Positions 52,508 through 60,917 of a stretch of 64,000 bases of DNA are shown here, piece after piece. Within the stretch, counting starts at the first letter, position 1; every line of letters starts with the position of its first letter. Source of the DNA: Lentzea cavernae (GTDB taxonomy: Bacteria > Actinomycetota > Actinomycetes > Mycobacteriales > Pseudonocardiaceae). Position numbers and translations under genes: made by a program. The stretch spans positions 806,001 to 870,000 of the forward strand of contig NZ_BNAR01000001.1 in the NCBI RefSeq assembly GCF_014653695.1, read 5' to 3'. The notes under the pieces were generated by a model, which did no database searches, was not told the DNA's origin, and saw only the letters and a program-made list of their open reading frames with translations.

Positions 52508-53418
52508 GCCGTGCAGTCTGCCTTGACCGCTCCGGCGGCGTGATGGGCGTAGGTCGGTCCGGATCCGTTCCAGTCCTGACCTCGGCTGAGGAGCTGGACG
52601 GTCAGGTTTCCGCTGGCCTTGAACTTCCCGGCGCTCACCCACTGGCCGCGCTTGTCGACCTGCTTGATCGCGAACGACGCCATCGGGGTGCCGCCGACGC
52701 CGTTGCGGTCGAACACGTAGTACACGGTCGGGTTACCCCCGACCTGTTCGAGGCTGCCGTTCGGGACGAACACGGACACGTCGCACGTGCCGGTGACCGA
52801 GAACGTCCACATGCCGTAGGCCGAGGAGTCGTCGCGGCGGGCGTCGCCCGACATCGGGATCGACACGAAAGACGTGCCGCACCTGCCGTCACCGTGGTCG
52901 ACCCAGCCCTTGCGGCCGTCGCGGTACGAGCCGACGCTGGTGTAGCCGCCGCAACCGGGGCCCGTCGTGAACGACTTGGCGCCGCCGGGTGCCCTTGCCG
53001 TGTCGCCGGCGGGCGGGGGCACGGCGTTCTGCGTGCTCGTGGGCATCAGGCCCAGGGCGGACGAGGCGAGCGTCGGGTCCTGGCTGGTCGACGCGGACTC
53101 CTCCGGCAGCTCCTCGGGCGGGGTGATCAGGCCGGGGACGTAGCTGTGCGAGGGCTGCGCGACGTCCGTGCCGCCGGTGCCGGGACCGCCGTCGAACGTC
53201 ACGACCGCGATCGTCGCCAGCACCATCAGCGCGGCGATAGCCGCGATGGCGGCGGCGCGCGGCTTGAACGGACCGCCCGGCGGCTTCTCCTCCCGCACCG
53301 GCTGTTCCCCGGCGGCGGCCCAGCGGGCGGCTCCCCTGGCGCGGGCAGCCTCCATCAACGCCGGGTCGGGCGCCAGGTGGCGCTCGGTCGGTGGTTCGTC
53401 GGGAAACTGGGTCGGCAC
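52504..53418 (-). CDS. single-pass membrane protein with extracellular golvesin-like domain
   Basis: 304 residues. A cytoplasmic N-terminus of about 53 residues, one helix (AAAIAAIAALMVLATIAVVTF), a Pro/Ser/Thr-rich linker (about 75-145), then a beta-rich domain with cysteines: GYTSVGSYRDGRKGWVDHGDG, CDVSVFVPNG, TVYYVFDRNG, RGQWVSAGKFKASGNLTVQLLSRG. The last pattern resembles golvesin/CBD-like beta-sandwich domains found in extracellular proteins. It is coupled to the histidine phosphatase. Role unknown, possibly cell-surface binding. Confidence 0.6.
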   Translation of the reverse strand: MPTQFPDEPPTERHLAPDPALMEAARARGAARWAAAGEQPVREEKPPGGPFKPRAAAIAAIAALMVLATIAVVTFDGGPGTGGTDVAQPSHSYVPGLITPPEELPEESASTSQDPTLASSALGLMPTSTQNAVPPPAGDTARAPGGAKSFTTGPGCGGYTSVGSYRDGRKGWVDHGDGRCGTSFVSIPMSGDARRDDSSAYGMWTFSVTGTCDVSVFVPNGSLEQVGGNPTVYYVFDRNGVGGTPMASFAIKQVDKRGQWVSAGKFKASGNLTVQLLSRGQDWNGSGPTYAHHAAGAVKADCTA

Positions 53419-53851
53419 GGAGCGCAGTGTGCCAGGGACACAGGGCCACTCGAACGTGTGGTTCTTTCACGAACGGGTTGTTTGACGTCAATGGACCGCA
53501 CGCCGTGACGGCCGTTAGCCCATTTCGTCCACGCACGGTCACACCAGGTGGAGCAGACGGACGCTCATAACTGACTCGTGAGTCAGGCTAAGCACCGTCC
53601 CGCACCTGCGCGCACCAACGATGAGAGCGTGAACAACCGGATCTTGTCCCGGTCGCCGTGTCACAGGATGGGAACACCTGCGCCACACGTTGATCTCATA
53701 GCACTTCAGGGCGGCGAAACCGGTTCAGGAGAAGGCGTCGATCGACGCAAGATCTGAAGCGAAGACGACCTGGAGCAGAACGACTTCCGCCTCCGGTCGC
53801 CGTTCACCGGAGCGGTAGCCAAGCCCTCCCGGTCCGCTTAGGGTGCCCGCC
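53419..53851. other. 433-bp intergenic region with a palindrome
   Basis: No gene recognised. It holds a palindrome at 53571-53586. TAGGGT at 53839-53844, 7 bases before the next ATG, is a leaderless-type -10. The composition is less G+C-rich than the neighbouring genes. A 29-codon frame at 53668-53757 was examined and not accepted because of its codon use. Confidence 0.6.
53571..53586. promoter_or_regulatory. TetR-like palindrome without an adjacent regulator gene
   Basis: CTGACTC (53571-53577) and GAGTCAG (53580-53586) around GT, a perfect 7-base-arm palindrome of the TGACTCnnGAGTCA type often bound by TetR proteins. It lies 153 bases before the membrane-protein gene start at 53418 and 266 bases before the rightward lipoprotein gene. 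Confidence 0.45.
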
Positions 53852-54949
53852 ATGCCCTCAGCCAGACAGGCCGTCGTGCTGCTTGCCGCCCTCGTGGCGG
53901 GTTGCGGCACGGCGGTCCCCGGTTCCCCCGTCGCGGCACCGCAGCCTCCGCCGCCACCCCGGACGTCGACGTCCCAGACCGTCACGATCGTGACGACGAC
54001 CCCGCCGGGCAGCAGCACCGCTCCCCCGCCTCCCGCCGCCGCGAGGTTCGGCAACCCGGCCGGCACTGCCGCGGTACCGGCGGAGGCCGCCGCCGAGGAC
54101 ACCTCGAAGCCCACTCGCGTGATCGGCACCGGCACCCCCGCGACCTGCACGTCGCAGGCCGTCGCCGACGCGGTCGCCGCCGGTGGAGTCGTCACCTTCG
54201 ACTGCGGCGCGCAGCCGCACACCATCCCGATGGCCGCGACCGCGAAGGTCCGCACGAGGGTCGTCCTCGACGGCGGGGGCCGCGTCACGCTGAGCGGCCA
54301 GGGCCGGCGCCGGGTGCTCGACCAGAACGGGCCGCGGCTGGTGGTCCAGAACATCACCCTCGCCGACGGCAACTCGACCGGCGACACGGCCGACGGCGGA
54401 GGCGGCGGCGCGATCATCGTGCGCGGCGGTCAGCTCAAGGTCGTGAACACCCGCTTCGCGAACAACAGGTGCGACGCCGAAGGCCCCGACCTCGGCGGTG
54501 CCGCGATCCGCGTGACCTCCCGCGCCGACAGGACGCCCGTCCACGTCACCGGCAGCACGTTCGAGGGCGGCGTGTGTTCCAACGGCGGTGCGGTGAGCAG
54601 CATCGGGGCGTCGTGGGTCGTGCTCAACAGCCTGATGAAGAACAACAGGGCCATCGGCCGCGGCGCCAACCCGGCGCGCGCGGGCACGCCGGGCGGCGGC
54701 AGCGGTGGCGCGATCTACAACGACGGCAACACGTTCACGCTGCGCGTCGCCGGTTCGGTGATCGAGGACAACCAGGCGGCCGAGGGCGGTGGCGCGGTGT
54801 TCTTCGTCAGCAACGACAGGTCTGGCTCGATGTCGGTCGAGGGCTCCACGCTGCACCGCAACCCGAGCCTCGGTTTCGAGACCGTCAAGGGGATCTTCTA
54901 CCTCGGCACCGGGGAGAAGCCGGAGGTCACCGCCTCGACGGTGCGGTGA
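53852..54949 (+). CDS. lipoprotein with right-handed beta-helix repeats
   Basis: 365 residues. Lipobox LVAGC at Cys18, then a Pro/Thr-rich linker (about 25-65), then a parallel beta-helix: VVLDGGGRVTLSGQGRRR, LVVQNITLADGN, LKVVNTRFANNRC, GGAIYNDGNTF and GSVIEDNQAAEGGGAVFF, the GG-A-I / N-N pattern of Chlamydia-Pmp-like and polysaccharide-related repeats. Surface adhesin or polysaccharide-acting enzyme; no catalytic residues recognised. ATG 53852 is preferred to GTG 53843 because TAGGGT ends 7 bases before it. The last 23 bases overlap the convergent MFS gene. Confidence 0.72.
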   Translation: MPSARQAVVLLAALVAGCGTAVPGSPVAAPQPPPPPRTSTSQTVTIVTTTPPGSSTAPPPPAAARFGNPAGTAAVPAEAAAEDTSKPTRVIGTGTPATCTSQAVADAVAAGGVVTFDCGAQPHTIPMAATAKVRTRVVLDGGGRVTLSGQGRRRVLDQNGPRLVVQNITLADGNSTGDTADGGGGGAIIVRGGQLKVVNTRFANNRCDAEGPDLGGAAIRVTSRADRTPVHVTGSTFEGGVCSNGGAVSSIGASWVVLNSLMKNNRAIGRGANPARAGTPGGGSGGAIYNDGNTFTLRVAGSVIEDNQAAEGGGAVFFVSNDRSGSMSVEGSTLHRNPSLGFETVKGIFYLGTGEKPEVTASTVR

Positions 54950-56108
54950 GCCTGCCCGCGGCCAGCAGCAGCGCGAGCCCGCACACGCACATCGCCAGGC
55001 TGAAGCCGTAGACCCAGCGGAAGCCGAGCCCCTGCGAGACGCCGAGCAACGCGCCCGCGACCATGCTGCCGACGATCTGGGTGTTGCTGAACATCGTGGT
55101 GGCGTGGCCGGGCCTGCCGGGGTCGAGGCTCTGGAAGTACGTGATGCCCACGCCCATGATCAACGAGATGACGGTGGCGTGCAGCAGCTGCGCGGCCATC
55201 ACCTGCCAGATGGACTCGGTGAACACCATCAACCCGTGGTAGCTCAACGAGATCGCCGCGCCGATGAGCACGAGCCTGTGCTGCGACATCCGGTTCGCGA
55301 GCGACCCGAACCACAGCATCATCGGGATCTCCAGCGCCGCGCACAGGCCCATCGCGAGCCCGGCGTCGCCCGCGGTGCCGCCGAGCTCGGTCGTCACGAA
55401 CAACGGCAGGCCGCTCACCGAGAGCGCCACGGCTCCCTGCAGGAACAGGAACGCGGCGGAGACGACCGTCATGCCGCCGCGTGCCGGACCGGCCGCTTCT
55501 TCTTCCTCGGCCTCGTCTTCCGCCTGAGCGGGCGGCACCGGGAGCGTGAGCGCGAGGACCGCGACACCGAGTTGCAGGACGGCGGTGGAGGCGAACAGAC
55601 CGATCCAGCCCGTCTTCGCGACGAGCAACGCGGCCACCGGCGGTCCGGCGACCCACGCGACCGAGAGCAGCGTGCGCAGGACGCTGACGACCATCGACGG
55701 CCCTCGGGAGACCTGACGCCCGTACGCGAAGAGCTGCGGCAGCAACGACGACGTGATCGCGATGAACACCACGGACGTGCCGAGCAGGAACCAGTAGTCG
55801 CGCAGCACGGCGAACAGGCCGTAGCCGATCGCCCCGGCGACACCGCCCGCCGCGAGCATGTACCGGCGCTGCACCCGCCCGTCCGAGAGCCTGCCCATGA
55901 CCGTGCTGGCGACCACCGACGCGATCGGGCTCGCGATCAGGAAGAAGCCGAGCTGGAACGGCGAGACCTTGATCTCTTGGGTGAGGAACAGCGAGCCGAA
56001 CGGCAGCGCGAACGCCATCGACACGCCGGACACGACGCTGATGACGGAGAGTTGGAGGAAAGTACGGGACAGGAGCGGCGAGGATGTTCTCTCGCTGAGT
56101 GCCGTCAC
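54927..56108 (-). CDS. MFS transporter, sugar-efflux (SetA-like) type
   Basis: 393 residues, 12 predicted helices with a charged central loop (AEDEAEEEEAAG). The A-motif equivalent MGRLSDGRVQRRYML is in the loop between helices 2 and 3; VVSVLRTLLSVAWVAGPP and ITYFQSLDPGRPGHATTMFSN resemble the SetA sugar-efflux transporters. It likely exports sugars or analogues by proton exchange. Starts ATG 56108, 64 bases from the gamma-glutamyltransferase stop; both run leftward. Confidence 0.82.
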   Translation of the reverse strand: MTALSERTSSPLLSRTFLQLSVISVVSGVSMAFALPFGSLFLTQEIKVSPFQLGFFLIASPIASVVASTVMGRLSDGRVQRRYMLAAGGVAGAIGYGLFAVLRDYWFLLGTSVVFIAITSSLLPQLFAYGRQVSRGPSMVVSVLRTLLSVAWVAGPPVAALLVAKTGWIGLFASTAVLQLGVAVLALTLPVPPAQAEDEAEEEEAAGPARGGMTVVSAAFLFLQGAVALSVSGLPLFVTTELGGTAGDAGLAMGLCAALEIPMMLWFGSLANRMSQHRLVLIGAAISLSYHGLMVFTESIWQVMAAQLLHATVISLIMGVGITYFQSLDPGRPGHATTMFSNTQIVGSMVAGALLGVSQGLGFRWVYGFSLAMCVCGLALLLAAGRLTAPSRR

Positions 56109-56172
56109 CCCGCAATGGTGCTGGTTGATCCGCGAATCAGGAAACCAGTTATCCCATTATGCGGGCAACATC

Positions 56173-57525
56173 TCACACAACGACGACAGCACCGTCGCGG
56201 CGGTGATCTGCACCACCCCTGAGCAGGCCTGATTCGGTCATTTCGACCACCTGGCACCCACCGAAGAACATGTTCGGCGCGCGGAACCGGGTGACCGGCA
56301 ATTCACTTTCCGGTCGAATTCCCGGTTCTACGTGGAGGTGGTCCCCGCTCAAGTGCATCCGGGGCGCATCGACCGCATCCTGGGCCGGCATTCCGCGGTC
56401 CAGGACGTTCACGAGCACCTGCAGGATCGCGCCGCAGATCCGGCTCGACCCGGCGCTGCCGAGCACCAGTTCGGTCCGGCCGTCGTGCGTCACCGCGGTC
56501 GGCGCCATCATCGACGGCAGCCGGTCGCCGGGCGCGTGGCTGAAGAACCCGTCGGGCGACAGGTCCTCCTCCCCCATCATGTTGTTCAGGTGCACCCCGG
56601 CGATCGAGATCCCCGATCCCGCGCCGTTCGTGGTCGTGACGCTGCACGCGGTGCCGTCCGCGTCGAGCACGGAGATGTGCGTGGTGGAGCCGAGGCGGTT
56701 CAGGTGCGTCTTCGGGGTGGCGAGCGCGCGGATCAGGTCCTGCTGCGAGGGGTTGTCCGGCAACGCTTCCAGCATCTGCGTGAGCAACGCGCCGCCCGCC
56801 GCGGGCGGCGGGTTCGTGTGGATGTCACGGCCGCGATGCCGCACGTGCAACGGTTCGCGCCGGACGGCTTCGTACGCTTCGAGGTCGGCTCGGGTGAGGT
56901 CGCCGCCCCTGCTCCCGATCCAGTCGGTGACCGCCGCCGCGATGTCGCCGGTGTAGAACGGCTGCGCGCCGTCGCGGCCCAGACGTTCCAGGGCCTCGGC
57001 GAGTTCGGGCTGGACGAGGAGTTCGCCTTCCTCCAACGCGCTGAGGCGCGCGCTGCGGGCGAGCGGCAGCAGCAACGACGTCACGTAGGCCTGGTACCGG
57101 TTCACCCGGTGGCCTTCACGGGCGTGCGTCACCGCCGCGGCGACGAGCTCGTCCAGTGGCGCCCGGCCGTAGGCGGCGGCCTTCGCGGCTCCGGCGGGCA
57201 TCCCGTACGCGGCGACCGAGGACGGTCCCACGTGGAACTCCTGCTGCGCGTCGCCGAAGTGGACGGTGATGGGGTCGAGCGGGGCGCGGTCTCCCGTCCG
57301 CCCACGGCCCGGGGCCACGGCCGAGAAGTCCAGCAGCACAGGGGTTTCCCCGGCCGGCGCGATCAGCATGTACCCGGCCGACCCGAGCCCGGTCAGCAAC
57401 GGCTCGGTGACGCACGACGTGAGCATCGCCGCGACGGCCGCGTCCACGGCGTTGCCACCGGCGCGCAGCATCGCCGCGCCCGCCTGTGCGGTGAGCGGGT
57501 GGCCCGCCGCGATCGCGCCTCGCAC
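56173..57525 (-). CDS. gamma-glutamyltransferase family protein
   Basis: 450 residues, shorter than the typical 550-580. Large-subunit part AAGHPLTAQAGAAMLRAGGNAVDAAVAA; the autoprocessing/nucleophile region RLGSTTHISVLDADGTACSVTTTNG with the conserved threonine; small-subunit GSAGSSRICGAILQVLVNVLD. No signal peptide from this start, so it may be cytosolic. GTG 57525 has GGAGG 6 bases upstream; the open frame beyond it is spurious. It may cleave gamma-glutamyl bonds of glutathione-like compounds or act as a cephalosporin-acylase-like enzyme. Confidence 0.82.
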   Translation of the reverse strand: MRGAIAAGHPLTAQAGAAMLRAGGNAVDAAVAAMLTSCVTEPLLTGLGSAGYMLIAPAGETPVLLDFSAVAPGRGRTGDRAPLDPITVHFGDAQQEFHVGPSSVAAYGMPAGAAKAAAYGRAPLDELVAAAVTHAREGHRVNRYQAYVTSLLLPLARSARLSALEEGELLVQPELAEALERLGRDGAQPFYTGDIAAAVTDWIGSRGGDLTRADLEAYEAVRREPLHVRHRGRDIHTNPPPAAGGALLTQMLEALPDNPSQQDLIRALATPKTHLNRLGSTTHISVLDADGTACSVTTTNGAGSGISIAGVHLNNMMGEEDLSPDGFFSHAPGDRLPSMMAPTAVTHDGRTELVLGSAGSSRICGAILQVLVNVLDRGMPAQDAVDAPRMHLSGDHLHVEPGIRPESELPVTRFRAPNMFFGGCQVVEMTESGLLRGGADHRRDGAVVVV

Positions 57526-57656
57526 CGTCGACCTCCATGAAGGGAAGGCGAACAACGGTAGACCTCCGCGTGCCGGGCGAGCCACCCGGCCCACTCCGGG
57601 GTACTCGGGTGGGTTGTGAGGTTGGAAGCCGGGGCAAAACGGGTAATTCGACAACC

Positions 57657-58250
57657 ATGGAGTGGATCACTCGGCTGATGGAGGCGCTGGGCTCGCCCGG
57701 CGCGGGCATCGCGGTCGCACTGGAGAACGTGTTCCCGCCGATCCCGAGCGAGGTGATCCTGCCCCTGGCCGGGTTCACCGCGGGCCAGGGCAAGATCTCG
57801 CTGGTCGCCGCGATCCTGTGGACCACGGCCGGGTCGGTCGTCGGCGCGCTCGTGCTCTACGGGCTGGGCACGTGGCTCGGTCTCGAACGGCTGCGCAAGG
57901 TCGCCGACAAGATCCCGTTCGTCACCGCGTCCGATGTGGACAAGGCCGACGAGTGGTTCGACAAGCACGGCAACAAGGCCGTGTTCATCGGCCGGATGGT
58001 GCCGGTCGTGCGGAGCCTGATCTCGATCCCCGCCGGGGTGTCCGGGATGCCGATCGTGAAGTTCACGCTCTACACCGCGGCGGGCAGCCTGCTGTGGAAC
58101 TCCGCGCTGATCCTCGCCGGGTACGCGCTCGGCGACAACTACGAGCTCGTCGACCGCTACCTGGGCTGGGTCTCGATCGTGGTGCTGGCCGCGCTGGCCA
58201 TCGCCATCGTCTGGTTCGTGGTCTCCCGCGTCAAAGCACGCCGTTCGTAG
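57657..58250 (+). CDS. DedA-family membrane protein
   Basis: 197 residues with about five hydrophobic segments. Family marks: ENVFPPIPSEVILPLAGFTAG near the N-terminus and GRMVPVVRSLISIPAGVSGMPIVKF (F/G-R-x-x-P-x-x-R) in the middle. DedA proteins are membrane lipid scramblase-like transporters needed for envelope balance. ATG 57657 starts 131 bases from the divergent glutamyltransferase start. Its last 94 bases overlap the end of the convergent MFS gene, the longest overlap in the window. Confidence 0.9.
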   Translation: MEWITRLMEALGSPGAGIAVALENVFPPIPSEVILPLAGFTAGQGKISLVAAILWTTAGSVVGALVLYGLGTWLGLERLRKVADKIPFVTASDVDKADEWFDKHGNKAVFIGRMVPVVRSLISIPAGVSGMPIVKFTLYTAAGSLLWNSALILAGYALGDNYELVDRYLGWVSIVVLAALAIAIVWFVVSRVKARRS

Positions 58251-59383
58251 AGCACCGACGCCACGGCGATCGCCAGACCGGCCAGCGACAGCGCCACACC
58301 GACCCACGCCGTCGAGGTGTAGCCCCAGCCCGCCGCGATGGCGAGGCCGCCGAGCCACGCGCCCGCGCCGTTCGCGACGTTGAGCGACGAGTGGTTGGAC
58401 GAGGCCGCGAGCGACGGCGCGTCCGGGGAGGCGTCCATCAGCCTGATCTGCAGGGCCGCCGCGAGGATCTGGATGGTGAAGCCCAGCAGGAACAGGAAGG
58501 CGAACAGGAGCACCGGGACGCTCGCGGTGAGCCCCAGCAGCACCAGGATCACGCAGACGGCGATCAGGCCGCCGAACACCGATCCCATTGAGGACCGGTC
58601 CACGAACCGGCCGCCGAACGTCGCGCCGAGCGTCATGCCGAGGCCGAACACCGCGAGGATCCACGGCACCGCGCTCTGCGGCAGCCCGGCGACCTCGGTG
58701 GTCAGCGGGGCGACGTAGGAGTAGACGGCGAACATGCCGCCGAAGCCGATCATGCCGGTGAAGATCGCGAACCACACCGTCGGGCGGCCGAACGCGCGGA
58801 CCTCGCCCTTCATCGACGCGCCCTCGACCTTCGGCACGCGCGGCACCCACGCCGCGATGGCCAGCGCGGTGATCACGGCGATCACCGCGACCGCCAGGTA
58901 CGCCGTGCGCCACCCGATCTGCTGCCCTGCCGCCGTGGCGAGCGGTACGCCCACGAGGTTCGCCACGGTCAGACCGACCATCACGCGCGCCACAGCCGTG
59001 CCACGCCGTTCGGGAGCGACGAGCGTGGCGGCGACGACGGCCGCGATGCCGAAGAACGCGCCGTGCGGCAGCCCTGCCACGAACCGGGCGAGGAGCAGGA
59101 GGCCCTTGTCCTGGGCGGCGGCCGACAGACCGTTGCCCAGGGCGACCGCGAGCATCAGGCCGATCAGCATGCCCTTGCGCGGCAGCTTGGCGCCGAGCAC
59201 GGCGATCAGCGGCGCGCCGACGACGACACCGGCGGCGTAGAGGCTGATCGCGTTGCCGGCCTCGTAGTCGGGGATGCCGAAGGTCTCCGCGATCTGGGGC
59301 AGCAGGCCCATGGTCGCGAACTCGGTCGTACCGATGCCGAACCCGCCGAGCGCGAGAGCGGTCATGGCGCGGGTGGTGTTCAA
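58157..59383 (-). CDS. MFS transporter, DHA1/AraJ-like drug or sugar efflux
   Basis: 408 residues, 12 helices. Opens LALGGFGIGTTEFATMGLLPQIAE, the mark of the AraJ/CmlA-type DHA1 branch, with ISLYAAGVVVGAPLIAVLGAKLPRK (A motif) and GLPHGAFFGIAAVVAA. Probable proton-coupled exporter. TTG 59383 with GAGGAAG upstream is chosen; ATG 59365 is a shorter alternative. It lies directly after a close paralogue (59554-60765) on the same strand, suggesting tandem duplication. Confidence 0.85.
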   Translation of the reverse strand: MNTTRAMTALALGGFGIGTTEFATMGLLPQIAETFGIPDYEAGNAISLYAAGVVVGAPLIAVLGAKLPRKGMLIGLMLAVALGNGLSAAAQDKGLLLLARFVAGLPHGAFFGIAAVVAATLVAPERRGTAVARVMVGLTVANLVGVPLATAAGQQIGWRTAYLAVAVIAVITALAIAAWVPRVPKVEGASMKGEVRAFGRPTVWFAIFTGMIGFGGMFAVYSYVAPLTTEVAGLPQSAVPWILAVFGLGMTLGATFGGRFVDRSSMGSVFGGLIAVCVILVLLGLTASVPVLLFAFLFLLGFTIQILAAALQIRLMDASPDAPSLAASSNHSSLNVANGAGAWLGGLAIAAGWGYTSTAWVGVALSLAGLAIAVASVLYERRALTRETTNQTMAMASAASTTIETQPR

Positions 59384-59553
59384 GGCTTCCTCGTGGCTGG
59401 TGGTAGCAGGAGCACTGGTGCCGCGACGGCGGTCTTGCCCCGCGTTCGGCGATCGGACAGGTGCGTCGTGGTGCTGGTTCCGCGTCCACGGCCTGGTCGG
59501 CCGCGGGCGTGGGCCGGTGCCGGGATGCCCCCGCCGAGCGAGGGGTCGCGGCG

Positions 59554-60765
59554 CTAGTTAGCTAGTGGAACCATTTTACGGTCTTTCTGACGCGCTTCAG
59601 AAGCCCCTGCGCCGGTGCCGCTGCTCACACGCCGGTCGAGCAGGATCGACACGACCGCCACCACCAGGCCGCCGACCGCCAGCAGCGCTCCGATCCAGTT
59701 CGGCGAGGTGTAGCCAAGGCCGCGCTCGATCGCGAGACCGCCGAGCCACGCGCCACCGGCGTTGCCGAGGTTGAACGCCGCGATGTTCGCCGCGCTCGCC
59801 AGCGCGGGCGCGCCCTGCGCGGTCTGCATGACCCGAATCTGCAACGGCGGCACCGTCGCGAACCCCGCCGCGCCGAACAGCACGATCGTGATGGCGGCGA
59901 GCACGGGCGAGTGCGCGGTGAACACGAACGCCGTCAGCACGGCGGCCAGTGAGATCAGGATGACGACGACGCTCTTCATCACCGACCGGTCCCCCGCCTT
60001 GCCGCCGAGCAGGTTGCCCGCGAACAGGCCGACGCCGAACAGCACCAGCAACCACGTCACGGCACCGGACGAGAAGCCCGCGACCTCGGTCATCATCGGC
60101 GCAATGTAGGTGAACGACGCGAACACGCCCGCGAAGCCGAACGCGGTCATCAGCAGCGCGAGCCACACCTGCGGGTTGCGGAACACGGCGAGTTCGCCGC
60201 GGAGGTCGCCCTGCCGCGCTTCCTGACGCGGCACCAGGAACACGATGCCGAGCAGGCCGATCACCCCGAGCGCCGTCACGGCCCAGAACGTCGAACGCCA
60301 GCCCAGCGCCTGGCCGAGGGCCGTGCCCATCGGCACGCCCAGAACGTTCGCCACGGTCAGACCGGTGAACATCAACGCAATGGCGCTCGCCCTGCGTTGC
60401 GGCGCGACGAGATCAGCGGCGACGACCGAGCCGATGCCGAAGAACGCGCCGTGGGCCAGTGCCGCGACCACGCGTCCGGTCATCAACAGGCCGTAGGTGT
60501 CCGCGAGCGCGGAGACCAGGTTGCCGGCGATGAACAGCACCATCAGTCCGAGGAGCATCTTCTTGCGCGGCAGGCGTCCGCCGAGCACGGTCAGCAACGG
60601 CGCGCCGACCACGACACCGAGCGCGTAACCGGAGATCAGCAGACCCGCGCTCGGGATCGAGACGCCGAGGTCACCCGCCACCTCGGGCAGCAGGCCCATG
60701 ATCACGAACTCGGTCGTGCCGATGGCGAAGGCGCTGATCGCGAGGGCGAGCAGAGCGACAGGCAT
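59554..60765 (-). CDS. MFS transporter, DHA1/AraJ-like, paralogue of the next gene
   Basis: 403 residues, 12 helices. Starts MPVALLALAISAFAIGTTEFVIMGLLPEVAG, with LISGYALGVVVGAPLLTVLGGRLPRKKML and ALAHGAFFGIGSVVAADLVAPQRRA. It shares these blocks with the gene at 58157-59383, and a 170-base gap separates them. An exceptionally large palindrome lies just before its start. Likely a regulated multidrug or metabolite exporter; the substrate is unknown. Confidence 0.86.
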   Translation of the reverse strand: MPVALLALAISAFAIGTTEFVIMGLLPEVAGDLGVSIPSAGLLISGYALGVVVGAPLLTVLGGRLPRKKMLLGLMVLFIAGNLVSALADTYGLLMTGRVVAALAHGAFFGIGSVVAADLVAPQRRASAIALMFTGLTVANVLGVPMGTALGQALGWRSTFWAVTALGVIGLLGIVFLVPRQEARQGDLRGELAVFRNPQVWLALLMTAFGFAGVFASFTYIAPMMTEVAGFSSGAVTWLLVLFGVGLFAGNLLGGKAGDRSVMKSVVVILISLAAVLTAFVFTAHSPVLAAITIVLFGAAGFATVPPLQIRVMQTAQGAPALASAANIAAFNLGNAGGAWLGGLAIERGLGYTSPNWIGALLAVGGLVVAVVSILLDRRVSSGTGAGASEARQKDRKMVPLAN

Positions 60766-60779
60766 GTCACACAGTCCTT

Positions 60780-60839
60780 GAAGTCGTAGGTTGTCCGCGT
60801 GAGCAATAGTTGCACACGCGGGCAATTGCAGACGACTTC
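60780..60839 (-). promoter_or_regulatory. 60-bp compound palindrome before the MFS gene
   Basis: Inner arms TTGTCCGCGTGAGCAA (60791-60806) and its inverse (60810-60825) match at 14 of 16 positions around TAG. Outer arms GAAGTCGT (60780-60787) and ACGACTTC (60832-60839) match perfectly. It ends 15 bases before the ATG at 60765. It could be a double operator or a large 5' hairpin hiding the ribosome site. Confidence 0.65.
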
Positions 60840-60877
60840 TGTATCGGTGAAGCGCGTCACGCCCCCTGCGCACGGCA

Positions 60878-60908
60878 AAGGCCGGCCCCGACTCGCGGGA
60901 CCGGCCTT
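60878..60908 (-). terminator. terminator of the carbonic anhydrase gene
   Basis: AAGGCCGG (60878-60885) pairs with CCGGCCTT (60901-60908), with an inner CCCG/CGGG pair and a five-base loop, ending in TTT on the leftward strand 10 bases after the carbonic anhydrase stop. Confidence 0.75.
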
Positions 60909-60917
60909 CCGGCGGTT

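Noticed and set aside
53668-53757. 29-codon frame (MGTPAPHVDLIALQGGETG...) considered as a small peptide precursor
   Set aside because: Fewer than half of its codons end in G or C, weak ribosome site, and no modification-enzyme genes nearby.
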